From Halanaerobium saccharolyticum (GTDB lineage Bacteria; Bacillota; Halanaerobiia; Halanaerobiales; Halanaerobiaceae), in contig NZ_QLME01000001.1 of the NCBI RefSeq assembly GCF_003259895.1, positions 218,819-282,818 on the forward strand: 64,000 nucleotides of DNA, read 5' to 3'. Below the pieces are notes generated by a model. The model did not search any database and was not told the origin of the DNA. It saw only the letters and a list, made by a program, of their open reading frames with translations. Position 1 is the stretch's first letter, and every line of letters begins with the position of its first letter. The position numbers and the translations under genes were made by a program. Shown here one piece after another: positions 46,469 to 54,771 of the stretch.

Positions 46469-47791
46469 CTAAATTAATTTTTCCAGTAATTCTTTTAGAC
46501 GCTGATAAGAAAAATTTTCTGCGGCAATTTCAAAATTTTCTTCTACAGCCTGCTGGCGGTAATCTTGATCTTTTAAATATCGTACTGCCTCTTTTAAAGC
46601 AGGCTCAAATTTATCTTCTTCTATCTTAATATAGCCGTCTTCTCTTTTTTGATATTCTGATCCCAGAGAGGCAAGATTTAGGTTGTATTGCTTAATATCA
46701 CTCTTAAAAACCGGATATTCAAAAACTACTACCGGTTTTTTTGCAAATAATGCTTCCAGAAGCTGATTACCCCAGCCTTCTTTAATACTGGTATAGGTAA
46801 TTAGATCAGAGATTACATAGCTGTCCCAGAGGGAATAAATTTTTCTTCCGCCTCTGGCTGAACGCTGATGGGCAAAGTGATCAGTGGCCCAGATGATCTC
46901 TACTTCACTTTCGGCTGCCTGCTGCTTTAAAAACTGAATATACTTTTCATTTCCTTCGGTCAAACCCGGCAGCAGAAAAATAAGCCTGTTCTCACTGCCG
47001 AACTCTCGGCCATCATAAAGTTTTCCCTGCAGGTCCTGCTGCTGCAGTCTAGCCGTAAACTCTATCGCCAGCTCTATTGCCTTTCTTTCGGCAATTCGGG
47101 TTGCATGTAAGATTACAATATCATTTTCTTTAATTCCCATTCTGGCTCTCAAATCCTGATTATACTGATCCTGCTGCCATAAAGGCTGTTTAAAATTAAA
47201 AACATTGGGAACTACTGTAGAATCCAGTCCCTTTCTTTTTTTAAGTTCTTTTTGAGCAATCCTGTTAATCACTACATGTTCAATTTCTTCCATTACCGGT
47301 GGGAAATATTCTGCCAGTATCTCTTCTACAAAAGAACAGACCGGATTACTGTAGAGATCCCGCTCCCAGAAAAAATCATGATGATGGGCTACTGTTTTTA
47401 AATTGAGCTTTTCTATAACTCGTTTAAATGCTATCGCTGCCGGTAGATTCCAGCCCAGGGAAAATATATTATTGGGAACTAAAAGTTCAATTCCCGCACT
47501 TTTTATTTCGTTTTCCAGCTTCTGAGCAATTTGAGCTGCTTCAGCCTCAATCTCAGCCTTAAGTTCTGCTTCGGAGTTGTAATCCTTCAGACAGCGGTAG
47601 GCATTATCAACGAACTTTAGATTTTTTTCATTTTTATAAAACATTTCTTCAATCTGAATTTCAGCTTCAGGAGTTCCTGAAATATAGACTACCTGATGTC
47701 CCATTTTTTCTAAAACCAGGCGCCACTTATCCATCTCTAAGGAAACTCCATCAGTCTGACCGGTACGAAAATGTGCCAGAGCTATTTTCAT
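46469..47791 (-). CDS. GT4-family glycosyltransferase
   Basis: 440 residues, GT-B fold, no signal peptide. N-terminal HFRTGQTDGVSLEMDKWRLV, then VVPNVFNFKQPLW, ILHATRIAERKAIELAIEFT, and the nucleotide-sugar region SIKEGWGNQLLEALFAKKPV. Retaining transferases of this type make disaccharides and compatible solutes. The TDGVSLE opening recalls mannosylglucosylglycerate synthase-like proteins, but acceptor and donor cannot be read from sequence. A biosynthetic enzyme inside an uptake operon is unusual. RBS GGAGG. Confidence 0.8.
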   Translation of the reverse strand: MKIALAHFRTGQTDGVSLEMDKWRLVLEKMGHQVVYISGTPEAEIQIEEMFYKNEKNLKFVDNAYRCLKDYNSEAELKAEIEAEAAQIAQKLENEIKSAGIELLVPNNIFSLGWNLPAAIAFKRVIEKLNLKTVAHHHDFFWERDLYSNPVCSFVEEILAEYFPPVMEEIEHVVINRIAQKELKKRKGLDSTVVPNVFNFKQPLWQQDQYNQDLRARMGIKENDIVILHATRIAERKAIELAIEFTARLQQQDLQGKLYDGREFGSENRLIFLLPGLTEGNEKYIQFLKQQAAESEVEIIWATDHFAHQRSARGGRKIYSLWDSYVISDLITYTSIKEGWGNQLLEALFAKKPVVVFEYPVFKSDIKQYNLNLASLGSEYQKREDGYIKIEEDKFEPALKEAVRYLKDQDYRQQAVEENFEIAAENFSYQRLKELLEKLI

Positions 47792-47837
47792 TCTTAAACC
47801 TCCAAATTTCTTCTTTTTTATTATAACTGCTCTAAAC

Positions 47838-48680
47838 TTACTCTTTTACTCCACCAAAGGTCAAGCCACTGGTAATAAATCTTTCTATAGATAGGAATAA
47901 GATAATTACCGGAACAGCAGTTAAAATAGATGCTGCCATCATTCTACCCCAGATATAATGCTGAGTATAGAAAAGCTGATTTAATCCTAAAGGCAGTGTT
48001 CGCAAACTACTGGAGTTAATAAACACTGAAGCAAATAAATATTCATTCCAGGCAATCATAAAAGCATAAATAAAAACTGAAACTATTGCTGGAGCCGAAA
48101 GTGGTAAAACAATCCTGTAAATAACCTCCAGCCTGCTGCAGCCGTCAATAATTGCTGCTTCTTCAATACTTTCTGGTATTGTTCTAAAATAATTCCCTAA
48201 CATATATAAGGATACTGGTAGGGTCTGGACAATATAGGTGATAACCAGAGAGGTTCTTGTATCAAATAATCCCATTTTACTGATCATCTGAAATAAAGGA
48301 ATAACCAGTAAAACTCCTCCAAACATATAGACTATTAAAACTCCTCGCTGGATAATCGAACGGCCTGAATATTCCAGCCGCGCAAAACTGTAAGAGCCAA
48401 ATATAGAAATCACAACTCCTATTCCAGCTGAAAGAAAAGCCACAATCAAACTGTTTTTAAAATAGACTAAAAACGGAAATATTTCTGGATTTAAAACTCC
48501 CTTATAATGCTTTAAGGTAGGATTATTCGGAATAAATTTTGGTGGCAATGCCGTCTGTTCCTGATCTGGTTTAAAAGATGAACCAATCATTGTAATAAAC
48601 GGAATTAAAACAAAGGCCAGAACCAGCATCAACAGTACATAAAAAATAATTTTATTTTTTAAACTCTTTTTTCCTACCAT
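47838..48680 (-). CDS. ABC sugar permease, MalG type (YcjP-like)
   Basis: 280 residues, six predicted membrane segments. EAA loop ESIEEAAIIDGCSRLEVIYR. It overlaps the MalF-type gene by 7 bp, so the subunits are co-translated. Imports the substrate bound by the protein encoded at 49612. The ATPase subunit is not encoded in the window. Confidence 0.9.
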   Translation of the reverse strand: MVGKKSLKNKIIFYVLLMLVLAFVLIPFITMIGSSFKPDQEQTALPPKFIPNNPTLKHYKGVLNPEIFPFLVYFKNSLIVAFLSAGIGVVISIFGSYSFARLEYSGRSIIQRGVLIVYMFGGVLLVIPLFQMISKMGLFDTRTSLVITYIVQTLPVSLYMLGNYFRTIPESIEEAAIIDGCSRLEVIYRIVLPLSAPAIVSVFIYAFMIAWNEYLFASVFINSSSLRTLPLGLNQLFYTQHYIWGRMMAASILTAVPVIILFLSIERFITSGLTFGGVKE

Positions 48681-49540
48681 TCTAACACCTTCCTCACATA
48701 ATACAGAATAAAGCCTAATACAAAGGCAAATAAGATTACAGATATTGCTGCTGCCTCACCAAAATTGTAAGTTGCAAAGGCTTTTTCGTAAATATAAACC
48801 GGTAAAACCTCAACTGAAGATGATAGGAGATAAACTTCTGAGAACTTATAAAAGTTCCAGATTGTACGCAAAATTACCAGAGCTCCTATAACAAATTTTA
48901 ATTCAGGTAAGGTAATATGCTTAAACTTCTGCCAACCTGTTGCTCCATCAACCTCTGCTGCCTCATATAAGGTGCCAGAAATTGACTGCAGTTCTGCCAG
49001 AATCATTAAAAATGCAAAAGGGAAATTACGCCAGATATTAAATATAATTACTGCAAATATTGCATAGCGTGGTGATTCAATCCAGTTAATATGTTGAGGC
49101 ATCAAACTTAAGACATCAACTACTACATAATTGAACATACCAAAAACAGGGTTAAATAAATATTTCCAACCAAAAGCTGCCGAAATTACTGGTGTTACAT
49201 ATGGTAATAAAATTATTCCTCTGACTATTGATCGTCCAGGAAACTTTCGATTAAGCAATACTGCAACTCCCAGGCCCAACAAAGTCGTTCCTACAACAGT
49301 TGTTGAGGTGAAAATAAGTGAAGTCTTAAAAGATGTCCAGAAATCTATATCTGTTAAAACCTCAACAAAATGTTGTAAACCGATAAAAGTATTAGGTAGA
49401 TTTGGATTCATATTAACTTTGTGTAAACTCAACCAGAGATTATAGATTACCGGATAAAGAATTAAACCTCCAATTGCCAGAACAGTTGGTAAAATAAGCC
49501 AGTAACCAAGTTTTGCTTCCTGATCTGTTTTGATTTTCAT
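48674..49540 (-). CDS. ABC sugar permease, MalF type (YcjO-like)
   Basis: 288 residues, six predicted membrane segments. EAA loop GTLYEAAEVDGATGWQKFKH. Strong RBS GGAGG. A hairpin at 49561-49587 separates it from the binding-protein gene. Confidence 0.9.
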   Translation of the reverse strand: MKIKTDQEAKLGYWLILPTVLAIGGLILYPVIYNLWLSLHKVNMNPNLPNTFIGLQHFVEVLTDIDFWTSFKTSLIFTSTTVVGTTLLGLGVAVLLNRKFPGRSIVRGIILLPYVTPVISAAFGWKYLFNPVFGMFNYVVVDVLSLMPQHINWIESPRYAIFAVIIFNIWRNFPFAFLMILAELQSISGTLYEAAEVDGATGWQKFKHITLPELKFVIGALVILRTIWNFYKFSEVYLLSSSVEVLPVYIYEKAFATYNFGEAAAISVILFAFVLGFILYYVRKVLEW

Positions 49541-49560
49541 AAACTGCCTCCTTTTTTAAA

Positions 49561-49587
49561 ACCCTGCCGGAATAACTCCGACAGGGT
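49561..49587 (-). terminator. Intercistronic hairpin after the binding-protein gene
   Basis: ACCCTG...CGGA/TCCG...CAGGGT, followed on the minus strand by a short T run. Likely a partial terminator giving more binding protein than permease. Confidence 0.7.
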
Positions 49588-49611
49588 CATTGAATTAAAG
49601 TTCTCTTCTGT

Positions 49612-50931
49612 TTATTCTAGAGCATCTTCCATTTCTTTTTGTCCCCATTCAGCAGCTCTTTCTGCAGACCAGCCGCTTTCTGTCATTTTCATTATTGTCT
49701 GACCAACAATAAATTGACTTGCAATGTTTCCGATTTCAGGAAATACTTTTCCACCAACATAACCAAATTTACCAATGCTGTTTAGACCACTTGCTATCCG
49801 GGCTGATTTTTCTCCCCATACCTCTAATAATTCGTGTTCTAAATACTTAGGATCATTAGCTATAGAAGGTCGAACTGCATTCATTCCACCGGGAGCCATA
49901 TGGAGAAATTCAATATAATTTTCTCCTGTCATTAAGAATTCTGCAAAAGCTTTTGCTCCTTCAATTTTTTTCTGATCTTTTGATTTGATAAATGTAAATC
50001 CAGAAATTTGACCAAAAACTGCTTCACTCTTATTCTTCATAGTGTTGGCAAAGTTAGTCTTATCTACCAGATTAGCAATCATTTCTCCTTCTTCTCCAGC
50101 ATAATCTGTTGCGGCCAGACCAATATCATCCATAATATAGGTAGAATACATCATCATTGGAACCCGACCAGCTAAGAACAGATCACGTGCATCACGCCAG
50201 CCATTTGGTCCTGGTGGTGTATATTTGGCTAATTCTGCGTAATATTCGAGGGTTTCAACCATTTCCGGAGAGTTAAATACTAAATTACCATTTTCATCAA
50301 AGATACGAGCATTATTTGAAAGTGCAAACTGAGTAAAAGTCTGTCTCGCATAAGAATCTTTATTTGTACCAACTACAATACCATATTTCTGATTTCCTGG
50401 ATCATGGAATTCTTTTGCTGCAGCCATAATACTTTCCCAGGTTGTAGGTGGCTCAAGTCCTTTTTCCTCAAATAAATCTTCACGATACCAGATACCCTGA
50501 ACCCAGCCGTGGAAAGGGACACCAAAATATCCACCTTCTGGACTTGCAAGCATCTTTAAAGCACCATCATATAAATCATCTTCACCAATTGAATTGACTA
50601 CATCATTAACTGCCTCAGAATCAAGCATACCTTCAGCACCAAGTTTAAGAATGTTTTCTGCCCCAACTTCGATCATAGCTGGCAGACGTCCGGCAGCCAT
50701 CCCTGCCGCCAGTTTTGTTGGGATATCATTTTCCTGAACAGTTACCAGTTCTATTTTATATTCGTCCTGCTGAGCTTCAAAACGATCAATCAAATTATTA
50801 ATAATCTCTACTCTATTTTCTTCTGTCTGAGTTGTCCAGTACTCAACTGTTGTTTGTGCAAAAGCAGCAGTTGTTAAAGTCAGTATTAAAACTGTTAATA
50901 ATATTAGTGTTAAAATTTTGTTTTTTCTCAA
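49612..50931 (-). CDS. ABC sugar-binding protein (YcjN-like)
   Basis: 439 residues. A Sec signal peptide (1 to about 25, AAFAQTT) without a lipobox cysteine implies a soluble periplasmic protein. Family 1 features: ENILKLGAEGMLDS, YFGVPFHGWVQGIWYREDLF, FLAGRVPMMMYSTYI. The start is TTG, with AGGAGGG 6 nt upstream. First structural gene of the ycj-like operon; operator 110 bp upstream. Confidence 0.9.
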   Translation of the reverse strand: MRKNKILTLILLTVLILTLTTAAFAQTTVEYWTTQTEENRVEIINNLIDRFEAQQDEYKIELVTVQENDIPTKLAAGMAAGRLPAMIEVGAENILKLGAEGMLDSEAVNDVVNSIGEDDLYDGALKMLASPEGGYFGVPFHGWVQGIWYREDLFEEKGLEPPTTWESIMAAAKEFHDPGNQKYGIVVGTNKDSYARQTFTQFALSNNARIFDENGNLVFNSPEMVETLEYYAELAKYTPPGPNGWRDARDLFLAGRVPMMMYSTYIMDDIGLAATDYAGEEGEMIANLVDKTNFANTMKNKSEAVFGQISGFTFIKSKDQKKIEGAKAFAEFLMTGENYIEFLHMAPGGMNAVRPSIANDPKYLEHELLEVWGEKSARIASGLNSIGKFGYVGGKVFPEIGNIASQFIVGQTIMKMTESGWSAERAAEWGQKEMEDALE

Positions 50932-51040
50932 TTTTAGCCCTCCTAATAATTTTTAAAAAATTGAATTTATACTCTATTCCCGTTTATACTCTCAATTTTT
51001 ATAGTCTCTTATCACCTCCAAAATTAATAGCGAAATTTGT

Positions 51041-51058
51041 TGGTCAATCGTTTGACTA
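51041..51058. promoter_or_regulatory. LacI-family operator of the ycj-like operon
   Basis: TGGTCAATCGTTTGACTA, near-perfect palindrome. The half-site TTGACC on the minus strand can serve as the -35 of the operon promoter, so binding would block transcription. Matches the site at 52273-52290. Confidence 0.8.
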
Positions 51059-51142
51059 AATTGGTAAAAAAAGCTGCTTCTACTCTATCATTTATAATTT
51101 CAGGCTGATTAAAATTAATAAACCAGCCTAAATTATCTTAAA

Positions 51143-52144
51143 TTAAAGCTTTCTGACAGAACCCCTTTTTTTTAACTCACAGGGTAAAAATATTTTTTTC
51201 TCTTCCAGCTCTTCCCCATTGATTACTTTATACAGCATTTCCATTGACCGCCAGCCCAATTCTGCTTCCGGCTGAGAAATTGTAGTTAACTCGGGATCAC
51301 TGGCTAAAGAAATTATATTATTATCAAAACCGATAACAGAAATATCTTCGGGAACTTTGAGTCCGGCTTTTTTAATTGCCTTAATAGCTCCAACTCCCAT
51401 TTCATCACTGGCTGCAAAAACAGCTGTAATTGAGCTATCTCTTTTTAATATTTTTTCCATTGCCTTGATACCACTCTGCAGTTTAAAATCTCCCTCAACA
51501 ATTAGTTCTTCGCGAACTTCAAGCTTATTATCATTAAGTGCCTGCTTATATCCCTGAATTCTATATAGACCTGACTCTTTGTCATTTGCATTTCCACTGA
51601 TCATAGCAATTTTTTGATGACCATTATTAATCAGGTATTTTACTGCCCTATATGATTCCTTAACATTATCAATGTGGACTGAAGGAAGTTCTTCTTCAAC
51701 CTCTCGGGCCACAACAACTGTCGGAATTTCAGTTTCTCTTAAAAGTTTTCTGCAGCTTTTAGGCATCCGACCACTGGCAAATAAAATTCCATCAACCTGC
51801 TTTTCTTTTAATAAATTTATGTATTTTAATTCTTCGATCTCATCTCCACCAGTAGTAGAAATGATCAGGCTGTAATCATATTTACTGGCTATCTTTTCAA
51901 TTCCACTGGCCACCCTGGCAAAATAAGTATTTGCAAGATCACTTATAATTAAACCAATAGTATGTGTTTTTTTAGTTACCAGGCTGCGTGCAATTTGATT
52001 GGGCTTATAACCTAAATCTGCTGCAACCTGAAAGATTTCCTTTCTGGTTTCTTTACTTGCCTTGGGGATACCATTTAAAACTCTAGAAACTGTTGATTCA
52101 GTTACTCCAACTTTTTCTGCTATATCTTTTAGTGTGACAGCCAT
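51143..52144 (-). CDS. LacI-family regulator of the ycj-like operon
   Basis: 333 residues. HTH TLKDIAEKVGVTESTVSRVL, hinge YKPNQIARSLVTKK, sugar-binding domain with TIGLIISDLANTYFARVASG and VIGFDNNIISLASDPELTTI. RBS GGGG 8 nt before the ATG. The palindromes at 51041 and 52273 bracket its gene: one before the transport operon, one before itself, the standard arrangement for an autoregulated local repressor. Confidence 0.92.
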   Translation of the reverse strand: MAVTLKDIAEKVGVTESTVSRVLNGIPKASKETRKEIFQVAADLGYKPNQIARSLVTKKTHTIGLIISDLANTYFARVASGIEKIASKYDYSLIISTTGGDEIEELKYINLLKEKQVDGILFASGRMPKSCRKLLRETEIPTVVVAREVEEELPSVHIDNVKESYRAVKYLINNGHQKIAMISGNANDKESGLYRIQGYKQALNDNKLEVREELIVEGDFKLQSGIKAMEKILKRDSSITAVFAASDEMGVGAIKAIKKAGLKVPEDISVIGFDNNIISLASDPELTTISQPEAELGWRSMEMLYKVINGEELEEKKIFLPCELKKRGSVRKL

Positions 52145-52272
52145 TTTTAAAACCCCATTTATATCTATTATTTCTAAAGTTCATTGATTTTAAACAAATT
52201 ATTTTTTTGATTCATTAGTTTTAATTATCTTACTATTTCGATTTATTTTTATTATAGTACTATTTTTTTGAT

Positions 52273-52290
52273 TAGTCAAGCGCTTGACCA
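52273..52290. promoter_or_regulatory. LacI-family operator upstream of the regulator gene
   Basis: TAGTCAAGCGCTTGACCA, with a perfect 14-bp core palindrome GTCAAGCGCTTGAC, 130 bp before the regulator start. Confidence 0.8.
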
Positions 52291-52991
52291 AAATTGACCA
52301 GAAATTTTTAGAATAAAAATAACTAAATCCAGTCTAATTTATTTAAATTTCTTCTAAATAGACAGCTTCCGCCCCAGCAAATACAATAATCCACTTTTTA
52401 AAATTGATTTTATTCTTAAATTCTTCAGCTTCACCATAAGCATCTAAAAGAATTTAAAATTATTTCAATTTCTTCAACTAGAGGCATAATATTACCGTTT
52501 AGAGCAAGTTCAGCCACAGTCTTTCTGCTCGCTGAAGAAAAAAGTTCTCGGCCAGAATAATCTTCAATTATTTTACTAAAAAATTCAAAATAAATCTCTT
52601 TAATGGCATAATTGGGTAATCCCAGCTTAATATTAACTGGAGTTTTTTCTTTAATTGTTAAAAATCCTAAATAAAATAATAGTGACTTAAAATCATCAGC
52701 ATCAAAACGAGTATCCAAACTAAATTCTCTGGTAAACACCACATCCTGCAGTTCATCATTTAAAATACTTTCCAAAATCTCATTAGTTTTCTCTTCTTGA
52801 TTTAAAGAAAATAGCTGTTCTAACTTACCGAATTTAGCCGAGAAAGCCTCGCTTATGTTAATGGGCGGGGATGAATCGGCTATTTTAACTTTTAGTCAAG
52901 CTGAAAATAAAAACTTTGTATAATAATCCCTTGAAATTGAACATGTGTTTGTGATATAATGTATTTAACAGCTAATATTTAGGAGATTTTA

Positions 52992-53206
52992 ATGATGAAT
53001 ACCTATATACACCTATTTATATCAGCTTTGCCTAAGTATTCTCCCAGTAAGCTAATGATATTATTAAAGTTACTGGAAGAAGAATATCAAAGCACCTTCC
53101 AAAGTTAAACATAAAAGGCTCTGTATGGACTAGAGCTTATTTTGTAGCTACTGCTGGTAATGTTAGTTCTGGAATTATCCAACACTATATTGAAAACCAA
53201 AGGTGA
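52992..53206 (+). pseudogene. tnpA: tnpA remnant (Y1/HUH transposase, IS200/IS605)
   Basis: Only the C-terminal part remains. The first frame gives YIHLFISALPKYSPSKLMIL and then a shift; the next frame continues ISKHLPKLNIKGSVWTRAYF to YIENQR and TGA at 53204-53206. The HUH motif is reduced to one His (YIHLF instead of HVHL). AGGAG precedes the ATG. It cannot be an active transposase. Confidence 0.85.
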
Positions 53207-53211
53207 TTAAT

Positions 53212-54362
53212 ATGCAATTAACCTATGTGCTGGAGTTATTAAAACCAACTAAAAGAAAAGAAAATATATTCTTAAATAATATTGCAGAAGTAGTTAAAAA
53301 TCGTCAAACTATAGCTGACAAACTTAAAGCAGGAGAAACTAAATTGAGCTCTGCTGATTTTAAAGAGATAAACCTACCTTCCTCTGTTAAAAATCAGAAT
53401 ATTAGGGAAGTTAAAGCTCTCTATAAACTATTCTTAAAATCTGATTCTGATAAAGATAATATAGAGTTCAAAGCTAACCAGCCCGTCTGCTATAATAATC
53501 AAAATTATAAGATTGATCATCATATAATCTCAATTCCCCTTTATACTACTAAATGTCAGAGATTCGCCTTTCCTGTTAAGCAGACTGAAAGGTTTGAAGA
53601 GCTGCAGCAGTATATCGATAGTGGCTGCAAATTAGGTAAAGCTAGTCTCTTCTACAAAAGAGGTAAATGGTACTTTGCTGTAACAATAAAAATCAAAAAT
53701 AAAGAAACTAGTAACCCTAATATAATGGGAATTGATATTGGACTGCGACAATTAGCTGTAGCCAGTGTTAAAAATCCTCAAGGAAAGGAGATTAATCGCC
53801 AATTTCATACTGGTAAACAAGCAGGTTTTATCCGCAAAAAGTATCGTTCATTAAGAAGAAAACTGGGTCAGTCTAAAAAAGTTAAAGTTATTAAAAATAT
53901 TAATGATAAAGAGCAGAGATGGATGACTGATTTAAACCATAAAATTAGTCGCCAGCTTATTAATCTGCTTTGCTGCGACGGTCCTGTGGGCCTAGTGTCT
54001 GCAGCGAGGCGGAAAAAGTGCCGAGCGTAAGACGGCAAGAGCAAGTTGGCACCATAATTATGGAGAATCTAGAGAATATCCGAAATACTGCTAAGAGTCT
54101 TAATAGAGCTGATAGAAACATCCACAGCTGGACTTTCTATCAATTGCAACAGTTTGTTGAATATAAAGCTGAATTAGCTGGGGTTAAAGTGGAGTATATA
54201 AATCCAAAGTACACTTCCCAGAGTTGTTCTAAATGTGCTAAAGTTAAAAAATCTAACCGCAAAGCTAATCTATACTCTTGCGAGTGTGGTAACCATATCC
54301 ACTCTGATTTAAATGCAAGCAGAAATATAGCTAATAAATATTTAGAACAACAATCTGCTTAG
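53212..54362 (+). pseudogene. tnpB: tnpB (RNA-guided nuclease, IS605 type), frame-broken
   Basis: RuvC-like TnpB with the three acidic sites: Asp in GIDIGLRQLAVAS, Glu in IIMENLENIR, Asp in HSDLNASRNIA. The zinc finger CSKC...CECG is present. The first frame runs to 54030; the second, carrying the last two catalytic residues and the finger, continues to 54362. The break is a GC-rich structured insert of roughly 75 bp, about 53971-54045, between ISRQLINL and QVGTIIMEN. The ATG at 53212 follows AAAGGTGA; tnpA remnant and tnpB overlap at that point. Confidence 0.88.
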
Positions 54363-54430
54363 ATGGTAATAGTCTAAGTGCCTGAGTGCCTATATTAGTA
54401 AGAATAATACTAGGATTATGCTATTAAGGA

Positions 54431-54484
54431 GGGCTCGATGCCCTTCATGCTAACTCAACAATGCGTTATAAAAAGGAGAGTTAG
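54431..54484 (+). repeat. Hairpin unit 1
   Basis: GGGC-TCGAT-GCCC (54431-54443), then CTAACTC (54450-54456) paired with GAGTTAG (54478-54484); loop includes ATGCGTTATAAAAAG. Confidence 0.8.
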
Positions 54485-54546
54485 TGGAATGCATAGTCGG
54501 CTATCTCAGGAGGGCTGATGGCACAGCCTAAAGTCGAAGACTTGAC

Positions 54547-54599
54547 GGTCTCGACGACCTAATGCTAACCCAACCATGCGTAATACAATGTAGGGTTAG
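54547..54599 (+). repeat. Hairpin unit 2
   Basis: GGTC-TCGAC-GACC (54547-54559), then CTAACCC (54565-54571) paired with GGGTTAG (54593-54599); loop includes ATGCGTAATACAAT. Confidence 0.8.
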
Positions 54600-54605
54600 T
54601 GAGAT

Positions 54606-54661
54606 GGTCTCGATGACCTAATACTGAAACTATCATTGCGTAATCAAAAGAAAGTTTCAGT
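54606..54661 (+). repeat. Hairpin unit 3
   Basis: GGTC-TCGAT-GACC (54606-54618), then ACTGAAACT (54623-54631) paired with AGTTTCAGT (54653-54661); loop includes TTGCGTAATCAAAAG. Confidence 0.8.
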
Positions 54662-54714
54662 GAATTGGACTACTAGAAATAGACTGTCCTCTAATCATTC
54701 GACAACCTCGTGAC

Positions 54715-54771
54715 GGCCTCGATGGCCTAATACCAAAACTATCATTGCATAATATAAAAGAAAGTTTCGGT
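54715..54771 (+). repeat. Hairpin unit 4
   Basis: GGCC-TCGAT-GGCC (54715-54727), then ACCAAAACT (54732-54740) paired with AGTTTCGGT (54763-54771), one mismatch; loop includes TTGCATAATATAAAAG. Confidence 0.8.

Noticed and set aside
52829-52991. Left end of the insertion as a group I intron (IStron)
   Set aside because: Only about 160 bp lie between the left end and the tnpA remnant, too little for a group I intron core.
53212-54362. tnpB as two separate active genes
   Set aside because: The first frame lacks the second and third catalytic acids and the zinc finger; the second lacks the first catalytic Asp.
54431-54771. The tnpB-downstream hairpin units as CRISPR or tRNA-like genes
   Set aside because: Unit lengths and spacings vary (116, 59, 109 bp), stems co-vary, and no cloverleaf or invariant repeat is present.
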